Source: Nitrospiraceae bacterium (GTDB lineage Bacteria > Nitrospirota > Thermodesulfovibrionia > UBA6902). Taken from it: a DNA stretch of 53,094 nt. A program made the position numbers and the translations under genes. This document shows positions 42,873 to 52,475 of this stretch, piece by piece (the stretch's first letter is position 1; every line of letters begins with the position of its first letter). The stretch covers positions 1-53,094 of the forward strand of contig QZIL01000025.1 of assembly GCA_003599025.1 (NCBI GenBank), given 5' to 3'. The notes below the pieces were generated by a model. It searched no databases, was not told the origin of the DNA, and saw only the letters and a list, made by a program, of their open reading frames with translations.

Positions 42873-43790
42873 TCATCTCTGCTCCAGCAGCTTTGCGGCC
42901 TGCAGGCGGGGTGCACCTTTCCGGTCATGGACCCCTTTCCTTATCTTCTCGATAAGCGACGGCCTTATCATCTCAAGGGCCCAGTCCAGTACCTCGAGGT
43001 CATAAGCCCTGTCCCTGCGTAATCTGCGTTCACCGGTTTTCCGGTGTGACGAATCAACACTTTCGATAGCTGCAAGGAGCTCCTCTATCCCTTTCCCTTC
43101 TGAAGCAACCGTCTTAAAGACCTTTGCTCTGTTCATATCCATACCGGTACCGCCGCGTACAATGGACTCCATATCCATGGCAAGCGTATCCGTCCCTGCG
43201 CAGTCCGCTTTATTTACAATCAGGAGGTCGGCCACTTCCAGCAGTCCCGCCTTCATGGCCTGAATGTCGTCACCCAGGCCCGGAGCCAGTACCAGAGCTG
43301 TAATGTCGGCAAGTCTGATAATATCCATTTCCGACTGTCCCACCCCCACCGTTTCAATTATAATGACAGAACACCCGCTGCCGGCAAGTATCCTCACGGC
43401 AGCTCCCGCCGCGGCACACAACCCTCCCAGCCTCCCTCTCGCAGCCATGGAACGAACAACCACGTCATTGTCCAGGGCATGCCCCATCATCCGTATGCGG
43501 TCACCGAGAATGGCGCCGCCAGAAACAGGAGAAGAAGGGTCTATTGCAATAACTCCCACCCTTTTATCCTGTAAGCGGTAGTTTGCAATAATGCGGTCGG
43601 TCAATGTTGATTTCCCGGCCCCGGGAGGACCGGTTATCCCTAAAACCATTGCCGCATCAATCAGTGAATCATCAAGGGACGACAGTATTTCATCGGCAAG
43701 AGGATCGTTTTCTTCCACAAGGGAAATGGCCCGCGCGATTCTCCGAGGGTCACGGTCTCTCAATCCCTTAATTATCTCTTCGCTCGTCAT
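42873..43790 (-). CDS. meaB: Methylmalonyl-CoA mutase-associated GTPase (MeaB / ArgK-like)
   Basis: A 305-residue G3E-family GTPase that protects and reloads methylmalonyl-CoA mutase with adenosylcobalamin. Walker A GPPGAGKS (54-61) follows ITGP; then VIAIDPSSPVSGGAILGDR, DNDVVVRSMAARGRLGGL, VIIIETVGVGQSEMDI and LIVNKADC. The ADP/GTP base-recognition motif NKAD is intact. It lies between the two mutase subunit genes, a context that strongly supports this role over the older arginine-kinase (ArgK) label. Confidence 0.95.
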   Translation of the reverse strand: MTSEEIIKGLRDRDPRRIARAISLVEENDPLADEILSSLDDSLIDAAMVLGITGPPGAGKSTLTDRIIANYRLQDKRVGVIAIDPSSPVSGGAILGDRIRMMGHALDNDVVVRSMAARGRLGGLCAAAGAAVRILAGSGCSVIIIETVGVGQSEMDIIRLADITALVLAPGLGDDIQAMKAGLLEVADLLIVNKADCAGTDTLAMDMESIVRGGTGMDMNRAKVFKTVASEGKGIEELLAAIESVDSSHRKTGERRLRRDRAYDLEVLDWALEMIRPSLIEKIRKGVHDRKGAPRLQAAKLLEQR

Positions 43791-43827
43791 CGGCAGATTT
43801 TTCCCGGCACTCTATGCCTTGCAAATC

Positions 43828-43966
43828 CTGTGATAATGTCACAGGATCACATTGTTGTTGTCATTCCGCACTTGATGCGGAATCCATTTCCTGTTTGTCT
43901 GGATTCCCCGATCAAGTCGGGGAATGACGTCTCTTGATTGAGATACCCTGCGTTAATTGTCACAGG
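43828..43966. repeat. Family C palindromic element (139 bp)
   Basis: Terminal inverted repeats CCTGTGATAAT (43828-43838) and ATTGTCACAGG (43956-43966) match at 10 of 11 positions; core GTCATTCCGCACTTG to TCGGGGAATGAC (43860-43928). Confidence 0.65.
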
Positions 43967-43976
43967 GGTCTCACCT

Positions 43977-44396
43977 TTATCTTCTGCCAGCTTCCTGTGC
44001 TTCACAGGCTTTACGGAAAGCAGCAATGATCTGCTCTACAGGCGTCCCGGGAGTGAACAACTCGCTGATCCCGGCATCTCTGAGCAATTTAACGTCTTCA
44101 TCCGGGATAACACCGCCGCCCAGTACCGGAATATCTCCAGCCCCTGCATTTCTTAGGGCCTCAACCACGGCCGGGAAAAGGCGCAGATGTGCGCCTGATA
44201 GTGATGACAGACCCACAGCTGAAACATCTTCCTGCACAGCAGCTGCGGCAATTTCTTCGGGCGTCCTGCGAATCCCGGTATAGACAACCTCAAACCCCGC
44301 ATCGCGAAGGGCGCGGGCAATGAACTTGGCCCCCCGGTCATGGCCGTCAAGGCCCGGTTTTCCGATCAGGACCCGATGTTTTTTTTGTTCATCCAT
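43977..44396 (-). CDS. mcmA2: Methylmalonyl-CoA mutase, small (cobalamin-binding) subunit
   Basis: A 139-residue B12-binding domain. The lower axial ligand motif DxHxxG is [14 protein letters not shown] with His19; [20 protein letters not shown] and [19 protein letters not shown] complete the Rossmann-like fold. It pairs with the large catalytic subunit to give a two-chain mutase, an arrangement seen in archaea and some anaerobic bacteria. meaB lies between the two subunit genes. Confidence 0.95.
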   Translation of the reverse strand: MDEQKKHRVLIGKPGLDGHDRGAKFIARALRDAGFEVVYTGIRRTPEEIAAAAVQEDVSAVGLSSLSGAHLRLFPAVVEALRNAGAGDIPVLGGGVIPDEDVKLLRDAGISELFTPGTPVEQIIAAFRKACEAQEAGRR

Positions 44397-44643
44397 TTAT
44401 TTAACTCTTTCACTGTTTTCCAAAATAATGTCCAGGGCAGGCTGGACAACGATAAAACAGAATTAGACCAATGAAAGTTATTGTCCTTAACACACTGCTT
44501 AAATCTAGTACGCATTATACAATGCTTCTGTAACCTTATACTTATCAGGATATATTACTGCATCAGGCCGCTTAATTATGTTTTATGGGTGTTCAGCCTG
44601 CCCAGTCTCCCTGCTTTGGGCAGATATGTATCTCTGTATAAGG

Positions 44644-45513
44644 TTAAAATATATTTGCACAGAATTCACCAAACCTTCCGAGGTTATCGCAAACATGAAT
44701 ACCTGCGTCCTTCATGACATCAATTTTCGACTGGGCCGTGCCGCTGCTGCCGCTGACTATGGCCCCGGCATGTCCCATACGCCTTCCCGGGGGCGCGCTT
44801 AATCCCGCGATAAAACCGACAACAGGTTTCGTGACGTTTCCCGCAATATAGGCGGCTGCCTCTTCCTCTGCTGTGCCGCCGATTTCACCCACAAGGACGA
44901 TCCCCTCTGTCTCTGGATCCTCTTCAAAGGCCCTGAGGCAATCAATAAAATTAGTTCCTGTGACCGGGTCGCCTCCGATGCCGAGACAGGTGGTCTGTCC
45001 GATCCCCCTCACGGTCAACTGATGCACCACCTCATACGTCAGTGTGCCGGACCGGGATACAACGCCGATGGGCCCGCCGGGCTTATGTATGAATCCGGGC
45101 ATAATACCGACCTTGCACTGGCCGGGAGTAATGATCCCCGGGCAGTTCGGCCCGATGAGCCTTGACTTCTTCCCCTCCAGATAATTCCTGATCCGCATCA
45201 TGTCCAGCACAGGGATGCCCTCGGTTATCGCTACTATCAATTCGACCTCCGCGTCAATCGCTTCCTTTATTGCACTGGCGGCAAATGCAGGCGGCACAAA
45301 GATCATGCTGCAGTCCGCACCGGTCTCATGTATGGCTTCCCTGACAGTATCAAACACCGGCACATTATCCATCGTCTGCCCGCCCTTACCGGGGGTGACC
45401 CCTGCCACAACGTGCGTGCCGTATTCCATGCACTGCCGGGTGTGGAACTGTCCTTCCTTTCCGGTTATGCCCTGCACAAGAAGCTTTGTTTCCTTATAGA
45501 CGAATATTGCCAT
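44644..45513 (-). CDS. sucD: Succinate-CoA ligase, alpha subunit
   Basis: A 289-residue subunit that carries the phospho-histidine. Motifs: [53 protein letters not shown] (CoA binding), [17 protein letters not shown] and [16 protein letters not shown] with the active His248. With SucC it converts succinyl-CoA to succinate and makes ATP or GTP. It is downstream of sucC, separated by a nested palindromic element. Confidence 0.96.
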   Translation of the reverse strand: MAIFVYKETKLLVQGITGKEGQFHTRQCMEYGTHVVAGVTPGKGGQTMDNVPVFDTVREAIHETGADCSMIFVPPAFAASAIKEAIDAEVELIVAITEGIPVLDMMRIRNYLEGKKSRLIGPNCPGIITPGQCKVGIMPGFIHKPGGPIGVVSRSGTLTYEVVHQLTVRGIGQTTCLGIGGDPVTGTNFIDCLRAFEEDPETEGIVLVGEIGGTAEEEAAAYIAGNVTKPVVGFIAGLSAPPGRRMGHAGAIVSGSSGTAQSKIDVMKDAGIHVCDNLGRFGEFCANIF

Positions 45514-45577
45514 GGTTTTCTAATCTGTTTCTCTAATAACCTCAAACATGTATTTTATAATCGATATCACTTTTGTC

Positions 45578-45801
45578 GTCATTCCCGACTTGCAGACTGT
45601 GTCACAATAGTGAAAAGGCTTGTATTGTCATTCCGGACTCGATCCGGAATCCAGTCTTTTTAAAGTAATACAAGTTTCTGGATCCTGAATCAAGTTCAGG
45701 ATGACAATTGTGACACAGTCTGTTGATCGGGAATCCATTTTGTTAAGAGAACCTGGATACCCGCTGCTTAATGCACCTACTGTTGGCTTCGCGGGTATGA
45801 C
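45578..45801. repeat. GTCATTCC-core palindromic element interrupted by a second one
   Basis: The outer copy begins GTCATTCCCGACTTG (45578) and resumes with TTGATCGGGAATCC (45723) to end GCGGGTATGAC (45801). The intervening 45593-45722 is a complete second element. Without it the outer copy reads as a normal ACTTGATCGGG junction. Confidence 0.75.
45593..45722. mobile_element. Inner MITE-like element (130 bp) inserted into another element
   Basis: Perfect 16-bp terminal inverted repeats CAGACTGTGTCACAAT (45593-45608) and ATTGTGACACAGTCTG (45707-45722) enclose GTCATTCCGGACTCG ... TTCAGGATGAC. TTG flanks both sides, compatible with a 3-bp target duplication. Confidence 0.7.
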
Positions 45802-45825
45802 GGAAAAAAGGTTAACGGCTCTCAT

Positions 45826-46989
45826 TCATTGCCCGACGATCCGGGTTATTTTTTCCGCAGCATCTTTCAGGTCCTCTGCTGTAATGAGGTTCAGACCTGA
45901 CGCTGCGAGTATTTCCCTTCCCTTCTCAACATTGGTACCCTGAAGCCTGATAACAACAGGCACATTGATCCCTGTCTTTCTGGCTGCCTTTACCACCCCT
46001 TCGGCCAGAACATCGCACCGGAGAATTCCGCCAAAGATATTGATCAGCACCCCTTTGACATTTGTGTCGCTTAATATAATGCGGAATCCGTTTTCAACCA
46101 TCTCCTCACTGGCCCCGCCGCCTACATCGAGAAAATTCGCTGGCTCTGCGCCTGCGCTCTTGATAAGGTCCATGGTGGCCATGGCCAGTCCCGCGCCGTT
46201 GACCATATTGCCCACGTTTCCATCGAGGTTGATATAATTGAGGTTGTACTTCGATGCCTCCACCTCAAGAGGGTCCTCCTCATCAATGTCCTTATATTGC
46301 AGGATGTCCTTTTGCCGGAACAGCGCATTGTCGTCGATATCGATCTTTGCATCCAGTGCAATCAGGTCCCCCTGCTTTGTTATCACCAGCGGATTGATCT
46401 CAAGCAGGGAACAATCGGTTTTAATAAAAAGACCATACAGGTTCTCAACCAGCCCGGAAAACTTACCGGCAAGGGAACCGGCAAGATTAAGCCCGGCCGA
46501 GATTTCCCTGCCATGGCCTGATGTGATACCTGTGAGAGGATTGATCAGCACTCTGATAATTTTAGCCGGGTCAGTAGCAGCGACCTCTTCAATATCCATA
46601 CCACCGGCACAGCTTGCTATGATCATTATCTTTGCCGTAGACCTGTCAGGAATGATCGATAAGTACAGCTCCCGATCAATATCAAGGCCCTGCTCGACCA
46701 GGACTTTCCGGACCTTCTTTCCCTGAGGTCCAGTCTGGGGTGTAACCAGCGGCCTTCCCAGTATGGCCGATGCCGCGCTTTTTACCTCATCAAGACTCAG
46801 GGCAATTTTAACGCCTCCGCCCTTGCCGCGGCCGCCCGCGTGGATCTGAGCCTTGATTACAACGGGGAAACCTCCAAGCCTTTCCGCTGCAGCACACGCA
46901 TCATCCGGGGTCAGGGCAACATTACCTTCAGGTACCGGAATATGATGGTTCCGGAACAGTTCCTTTGCCTGATATTCATGGATTTTCAT
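45826..46989 (-). CDS. sucC: Succinate-CoA ligase, beta subunit
   Basis: A 387-residue ATP-grasp subunit. MKIHEYQAKELFRNHHIPVP, GFPVVIKAQIHAGGRGKGGG, LEINPLVITKQGDLIALDAK, LDGNVGNMVNGAGLAMATMD, and ILINIFGGILRCDVLAEGVV (as VLINIFGGILRCD) are the usual signatures. With SucD it conserves the thioester energy of succinyl-CoA. No Shine-Dalgarno is evident before the ATG. Its place between prpE and sucD fits the propionate route rather than a TCA operon (no mdh or other TCA gene is adjacent). Confidence 0.96.
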   Translation of the reverse strand: MKIHEYQAKELFRNHHIPVPEGNVALTPDDACAAAERLGGFPVVIKAQIHAGGRGKGGGVKIALSLDEVKSAASAILGRPLVTPQTGPQGKKVRKVLVEQGLDIDRELYLSIIPDRSTAKIMIIASCAGGMDIEEVAATDPAKIIRVLINPLTGITSGHGREISAGLNLAGSLAGKFSGLVENLYGLFIKTDCSLLEINPLVITKQGDLIALDAKIDIDDNALFRQKDILQYKDIDEEDPLEVEASKYNLNYINLDGNVGNMVNGAGLAMATMDLIKSAGAEPANFLDVGGGASEEMVENGFRIILSDTNVKGVLINIFGGILRCDVLAEGVVKAARKTGINVPVVIRLQGTNVEKGREILAASGLNLITAEDLKDAAEKITRIVGQ

Positions 46990-47030
46990 TTAACAGTTAC
47001 CAAGATATAAATTAACAAAGCCTCATGGCC

Positions 47031-47103
47031 GTCATTCCGGGCTTGACCCGGAATCCAGTTTTTCTTAAAGATATTTCTGGATTCCTGCTTTCGCAGGAAT
47101 GAC
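47031..47103. repeat. GTCATTCC-core palindromic element (core 73 bp)
   Basis: GTCATTCCGGGCTTGACCCGG on the left, trimmed at either end by imperfect flanks, and TTTCGCAGGAATGAC on the right. Between sucC and prpE. Confidence 0.65.
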
Positions 47104-47166
47104 GATAACTGCGGCACTGTTATTGTAGTTATTAGTATATCCTCATTCTTAATTCTCAATTCGTAA

Positions 47167-49062
47167 TTATCTTTTCGCGTATCCTATCTTCTTTAAAGCT
47201 TCCTCGATCTCTCCCAGAATGGCAGGATCGTCGATCGTGGAGGGCACCGAGTATTCCTTGCCGTCGGCGATCTTACGCATGGTGGCCCTTAGTATCTTGC
47301 CGGACCGCGTCTTCGGGAGCCGTTTGACAACAGCAGCCTGCTTAAAGCAGGCAATCGCCCCGATCTCTTCCCTGATCATCCTGACGAGTTCCTGCTGGAC
47401 TTCCCCCTCTGCCCTCTCTACTCCGGTCTTTAATACTGCAAGGCCGACAGGGACCTGCCCTTTCAGCCCGTCTTCCGCGCCAAATACCGCGCATTCAGCG
47501 ATATCCTTGTGGGTGGAAATGATCTCTTCCATCTCTCCGGTAGACAGCCTGTGCCCCGCCACATTGATCACGTCATCGACACGTCCCATGACAAAAACAT
47601 ACCCGTCTTCATCAATGTAACCGCCGTCACTGGTGAAATAATATCCGGGCAAGGGGTTGATATAGGCCTCGAGGAACCTCTGCTCCGCTTTCCAGAGCGT
47701 GGGCAGTGTCCCCGGCGGCAGGGGGAGTTTTATTGCCACAAGGCCTTCTGTCCCGGCTGACACAGGATTGCCGTTTATGTCGAGGATTTGTACATCAAAT
47801 CCCGGCACGGGTTTGGTGGATGATCCCGGCTTCACGGGAAAGGCTTCTATGCCCATACAGTTTGCGGTTATCGGCCAGCCGGTCTCGGTCTGCCACCAGT
47901 GGTCAATAACAGGACGGTCCAGAAGTTTGCTCGCCCAGTGATAGGTGTCAGGGTCGAGTCTTTCACCTGCAAGAAACAGGTATCTGAAACCTCCCAGGTC
48001 GTACTTCCTGAGATATTCGCCGTTGGGATCGTCCCTTTTGATCGCGCGGAAGGCTGTTGGCGCGGTAAAGAGGACCTTTACTCCGTGCTGTGAAATGACC
48101 CTCCAGAACGCCCCGGGGTCAGGGGTGCCGACAGGTTTTCCTTCAAATATGATCGTTGTGCATCCGGTAAGGAGAGGCCCATAAATAATATAGGAGTGGC
48201 CCACGACCCATCCGACGTCAGAGGCGGACCAGTAGACCTCACCCGGTTTTACATTATAGATATTTTCAAAACTCCAGCGAAGCGCCACAGCGTGTCCGCC
48301 GTTGTCCCTGACAATCCCTTTGGGTTTGCCTGTGGTGCCTGATGTATAGAGGATATAAAGAGGATCAGTCGCCTTTACAGGGACGCATTCGGCAGGTTCA
48401 GCCGCTTTTATCATTTCGTCCCAGTCATAGTCACGGCCTTCGGTCATCTCCGCCTTCACAATGGCCCTTTGATACACAACACATTTCCCGGGCTTGTGAG
48501 TTGCCAGCTCAATGGCCTTGTTCACCATGGGCTTGTATTCAAGGACCTTCCTGCCTTCAATCGCCCCTGACGCGGTTACAATGACCTTTGGCCGGGCATC
48601 ATCTATCCTGATGGCAAGCTCGTGCGGTGCGAATCCGCCGAACACGACGGAATGGACAGCCCCCAGCCGCGAACAGGCAAGCATGGCAACAGCAGCCTGG
48701 GGCACCATGGGCATATAAATGATTACAGTGTCGCCTTTGGAAACGCCGAGGCCCTTCAGCACACCGGCAAACCTTGAGACCTGGTCGAGAAGTTCTTTGT
48801 AGGTGATTTTCTGTATGGTGTTCGTTACGGGGCTGTCGTAGATAATGGCGACCTGGTCTGCCCTGCCGTTTTTCACATGGCGGTCAACAGCATTGTAACA
48901 GGTGTTCATTTCTCCGCCGCTGAACCAGCGGTAAAAGGGCTTGTTCGAACCATCCAGGACACTGTCCCATTTTTTAAACCAGTCAATATCCCTGGCCACT
49001 TCACCCCAGAACCCCTCCGGGTCGGTAATGCTCTTCTTGAAGATTTCGTCATATTTCTTCAT
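47167..49062 (-). CDS. prpE: Propionyl-CoA / acetyl-CoA synthetase (PrpE-like)
   Basis: A 631-residue AMP-forming acyl-CoA synthetase. It shows FYRWFSGGEMNTCYNAVDRH, MPMVPQAAVAMLACSRLGAV, HSVVFGGFAPHELAIRIDDA, the AMP motif YTSGTTGKPKG (239-249), YWSASDVGWVVGHSYIIYGP and the C-terminal TRSGKILRATMRKIA, whose Lys589 is the acetylation-regulated catalytic lysine. The W-S-G-G-E-M-N-T-C-Y-N-A start resembles PrpE more than Acs. It activates propionate with ATP and CoA to propionyl-CoA, feeding the carboxylase and mutase genes downstream. GAGGAG precedes the ATG. Acetate may be an alternative substrate. Confidence 0.9.
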   Translation of the reverse strand: MKKYDEIFKKSITDPEGFWGEVARDIDWFKKWDSVLDGSNKPFYRWFSGGEMNTCYNAVDRHVKNGRADQVAIIYDSPVTNTIQKITYKELLDQVSRFAGVLKGLGVSKGDTVIIYMPMVPQAAVAMLACSRLGAVHSVVFGGFAPHELAIRIDDARPKVIVTASGAIEGRKVLEYKPMVNKAIELATHKPGKCVVYQRAIVKAEMTEGRDYDWDEMIKAAEPAECVPVKATDPLYILYTSGTTGKPKGIVRDNGGHAVALRWSFENIYNVKPGEVYWSASDVGWVVGHSYIIYGPLLTGCTTIIFEGKPVGTPDPGAFWRVISQHGVKVLFTAPTAFRAIKRDDPNGEYLRKYDLGGFRYLFLAGERLDPDTYHWASKLLDRPVIDHWWQTETGWPITANCMGIEAFPVKPGSSTKPVPGFDVQILDINGNPVSAGTEGLVAIKLPLPPGTLPTLWKAEQRFLEAYINPLPGYYFTSDGGYIDEDGYVFVMGRVDDVINVAGHRLSTGEMEEIISTHKDIAECAVFGAEDGLKGQVPVGLAVLKTGVERAEGEVQQELVRMIREEIGAIACFKQAAVVKRLPKTRSGKILRATMRKIADGKEYSVPSTIDDPAILGEIEEALKKIGYAKR

Positions 49063-49362
49063 CGGGGCTCTCCTCTAATATAAGCAATTTATTGTTTTCT
49101 ATTTTTTTTCACAATACAATTCAGTGCTCCATATAACCGGATACACATGTTCCGTGTCGCTCCGTAATTTGCATTACCTTCTTCAACGTTACAGCTTATA
49201 TAGAAAATTTGAGGAGTATGTATTTAAGTCTGATGCTTTTATCTTATGAAGTATAGCCAAAATTCAGAGACATATCAATTGCTTTTTTACTGTTTATATA
49301 ACCCGGGGCCTGTCGGTCCGGGAGTTGCGGAAAAAGGCGAATATTCTGCAACCAGCTGACAC
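49063..49362. other. Intergenic stretch of 300 bp upstream of prpE
   Basis: AT-rich, with no palindromic element of the window's families and no supported gene. It is the only large gap at the head of the propionate locus and is the likeliest place for its promoter, but I cannot point to convincing -35/-10 boxes. Confidence 0.4.
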
Positions 49363-50202
49363 TTAAATCTGCCGTACCAAGCCGCTCAAAACCGTTCCAG
49401 GGCCAACCTCAATAAAATTCCCGGCCCCATTCTGACGCAGGCCTCTGATCGTGTCAATCCACAGGACACTGCTGAATATCTGTCTCACCAGATTTGAGGC
49501 AATAGCGTCATCAGTATAAGGTTTGGCACTGCAGTTGGCAATACAGGGAATTTTCAGGCTGCCGAAGGCAAAGCCGCTCAGAAATAGCCCGAACTCGTCT
49601 GCTGCTGCTTTCATATAACGGCTGTGGAAAGCGCCGCTCACAGGGAGGATAACGGCCTTCCTTGCCCCCTTTTCCATCATTTGCGGGGCAAATTTCTCGA
49701 TATCGGCTTTCATGCCGGAGATAACCGTCTGGCGGGGTGAGTTAAAGTTGGCAATATCAATGCTGTCAGCACCGAGTTCTGCCAGTGCCCTGGAAACAGC
49801 GTCACCATCCATGCCAAGAATGGCAGCCATGCCGCCGCCTGTTGCAGCATTCATCAGGTCTCCGCGCTTCTTGACCAGCTTCAGGCCCGTTGCAAAGTCA
49901 AAGGCACCGGCAGCAAACAGGGCGGAACACTCACCCAGACTGTGCCCGATTACATAATCCGGAATTGCACCCCCGTCTTCTGTCTTCGCGAGAAAGCTCA
50001 GAGCATTAACAATATAAAGCGCAGGCTGAGTGAAGTCAGTCCGCCTGAGCATACCATCAGGATCTTTCAGACAAAGGTCCTTGATTGAATAACCGAGAAT
50101 ACTATCAGCCTCGGCAACCAGTTCAGGATAACGGGCAAAGAGCTCGTCCCCCATGCCAAGGGACTGGGAACCCTGACCGGGAAACATAAAAACTGTTTTC
50201 AT
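49363..50202 (-). CDS. fabD: Malonyl-CoA:ACP transacylase
   Basis: A 279-residue acyltransferase that loads malonyl groups onto ACP for fatty acid synthesis. MKTVFMFPGQGSQSLGMGDE, DYVIGHSLGECSALFAAGAF with the active Ser88 in GHSLGE, NFNSPRQTVISG and PVSGAFHSRYMK with the catalytic His match the family; the final NGAGNFIEVGPGTVLSGLVR is the usual C-terminus. The frame begins at 50271, but AGAAGGAGATGG shortly before the ATG at 50202 fixes the start. Other fab genes are not adjacent; it stands between prpE and the CRISPR array. Malonyl transfer in a secondary pathway is possible but less likely. Confidence 0.93.
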   Translation of the reverse strand: MKTVFMFPGQGSQSLGMGDELFARYPELVAEADSILGYSIKDLCLKDPDGMLRRTDFTQPALYIVNALSFLAKTEDGGAIPDYVIGHSLGECSALFAAGAFDFATGLKLVKKRGDLMNAATGGGMAAILGMDGDAVSRALAELGADSIDIANFNSPRQTVISGMKADIEKFAPQMMEKGARKAVILPVSGAFHSRYMKAAADEFGLFLSGFAFGSLKIPCIANCSAKPYTDDAIASNLVRQIFSSVLWIDTIRGLRQNGAGNFIEVGPGTVLSGLVRQI

Positions 50203-50309
50203 AAAACCATCTCCTTCTGAATTCTTAAAGAAAATATCACAGGCTAAAATTGAGGTGGTATTATACGACATTGAATTTGTATTGGTAAAGAAGAATAACC
50301 CGAAAAGCT

Positions 50310-52412
50310 CGGTTCATCCCCACGTACGTGGGGAACATTTCCTGTATCCGAATTCATCCAGTATTACTAACGGTTCATCCCCACGTACGTGGGGAACATC
50401 GCCTACCCTCATCTACACTCTATGCATGATGCGGTTCATCCCCACGTACGTGGGGAACATCTTAACATAACCAACCCGGTCATTGAAAAATTCGGTTCAT
50501 CCCCACGTACGTGGGGAACATCTGCCCCACAAGCTCGGACATCCTGGACGCCACGGTTCATCCCCACGTACGTGGGGAACATTTATCCGGTATCAAGTAA
50601 AACATTTTTACCGTCGGTTCATCCCCACGTACGTGGGGAACATTCACTACCACCCGGGACGCGCAGCTCATCAAACGGTTCATCCCCACGTACGTGGGGA
50701 ACATTATCAAATAGAGCCGATAACAATGATCGTTGCCGGTTCATCCCCACGTACGTGGGGAACATGTGCCTTATTCCAACGATTGAATGAAAATAGTCGG
50801 TTCATCCCCACGTACGTGGGGAACATCTTTGTCAGCAACATCGTCAAACACGATCCGGCGGTTCATCCCCACGTACGTGGGGAACATATCGGATGAAATT
50901 GTTTGAGGATATAAACGGCCGGTTCATCCCCACGTACGTGGGGAACATCAAACTGCGATAAGCAGATAAAGAGGGAAGTTCGGTTCATCCCCACGTACGT
51001 GGGGAACATATGTGATAAAAAGAAGAAAGTGTGTATCCCCACGGTTCATCCCCACGTACGTGGGGAACATTTTTTACGCTGCAGCAATAATTTCTGTCCT
51101 GTCGGTTCATCCCCACGTACGTGGGGAACATGGTCCATATACACACACGATAAAGATAGGGGCCGGTTCATCCCCACGTACGTGGGGAACATGTCATTCC
51201 CTTGGTTTTGACCGTAGCTAGTACCGGTTCATCCCCACGTACGTGGGGAACATACCTTGGACGCTCCTGTGGAAGTGCTTTCCCTCGGTTCATCCCCACG
51301 TACGTGGGGAACATAGCATATATGTCAGTATCAAATAATATCGCTGCGGTTCATCCCCACGTACGTGGGGAACATAAGAACGGCTTATCACATACGCTGA
51401 AAAAGGACGGTTCATCCCCACGTACGTGGGGAACATTCAAGCCATTTATTCCACATTGATGATTCTGGCGGTTCATCCCCACGTACGTGGGGAACATCGC
51501 CGACCCCTTCCGTATCCAGTTTCTGCCAGCGGTTCATCCCCACGTACGTGGGGAACATTGAATAAATTGCCGGTTTCCTGTCTGGACGGGCGGTTCATCC
51601 CCACGTACGTGGGGAACATAAGATATTAAGCAAGAATCCGTCGCATTTGATCGGTTCATCCCCACGTACGTGGGGAACATTACAAAAGAAGCAGCGTTCA
51701 CAATGTGGATAACGGTTCATCCCCACGTACGTGGGGAACATTTTCTTATGCCCTCAAGCGTTTTTTCAACTCCCGGTTCATCCCCACGTACGTGGGGAAC
51801 ATTCATTTCTTTATCAGTATGGACAGTTTCACCTCGGTTCATCCCCACGTACGTGGGGAACATATCGCCGGGACAATGTAAAGCATGCCGACTATCGGTT
51901 CATCCCCACGTACGTGGGGAACATGCAATATCAAGATGATAATTGCCTATATGAGCCGGTTCATCCCCACGTACGTGGGGAACATAAAACGTTAGAACCA
52001 AAGACATAGCTCAATTACGGTTCATCCCCACGTACGTGGGGAACATATTTTAATGATACCTCAACATGCTTATAGGTCCGGTTCATCCCCACGTACGTGG
52101 GGAACATCAGCCTAAACAGACAGACGAGGAATACTGGAACGGTTCATCCCCACGTACGTGGGGAACATATGCTCCCGTACCATTAAATGTTTAGCTCGTA
52201 CGGTTCATCCCCACGTACGTGGGGAACATTACCTTGAATCATTCTAATCTGGTCGGTTTTCCGGTTCATCCCCACGTACGTGGGGAACATACAACTGTAA
52301 TTGTAAAATAGTGTCGGTTATCCGGTTCATCCCCACGTACGTGGGGAACATATATTGCGTTTGCGATGCGTATGCGGCACTATCGGTTCATCCCCACGTA
52401 CGTGGGGAACAT
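50310..52412 (-). CRISPR. Type I-E CRISPR array, 35 repeats and 34 spacers
   Basis: Thirty-five 29-nt repeats at an exact 61-nt period (50310, 50371, ... 52384) with 34 spacers of 32 nt each. On the plus strand the repeat begins CGGTTCAT, holds the palindrome CCCCACGTACGTGGGG and ends AACAT; I found no variant copy, including at both ends. In the transcribed (minus) sense it reads ATGTTCCCC...GGGGATGAACCG, like E. coli type I-E repeats. The orientation, with cas2 and the leader at the right, means new spacers enter at the right (52384) end and the oldest are near 50339. Confidence 0.98.
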
Positions 52413-52475
52413 ACTTCTTGTAACCCACTAATTTATAAGTCAGTTTTCAAAGAACAAAAATCTACCGACAATATC
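52413..52475 (-). promoter_or_regulatory. CRISPR leader
   Basis: The 63-nt, AT-rich gap between the cas2 stop and the first repeat. On the minus strand it carries TTTGAAAACTGACTTATAAATT and ends GGGTTACAAGAAGT next to the repeat, trimmed in the middle by 0 nt; these resemble other type I-E leaders in AT content and position. It is short for a leader that should hold a promoter and integration signals, so some signals may lie within cas2. Confidence 0.6.

Noticed and set aside
50255-52009. Plus-strand frames with repeated VHPHVRGEH / GSSPRTWGT peptides
   Set aside because: They are translations of the CRISPR repeats in different frames, not genes.
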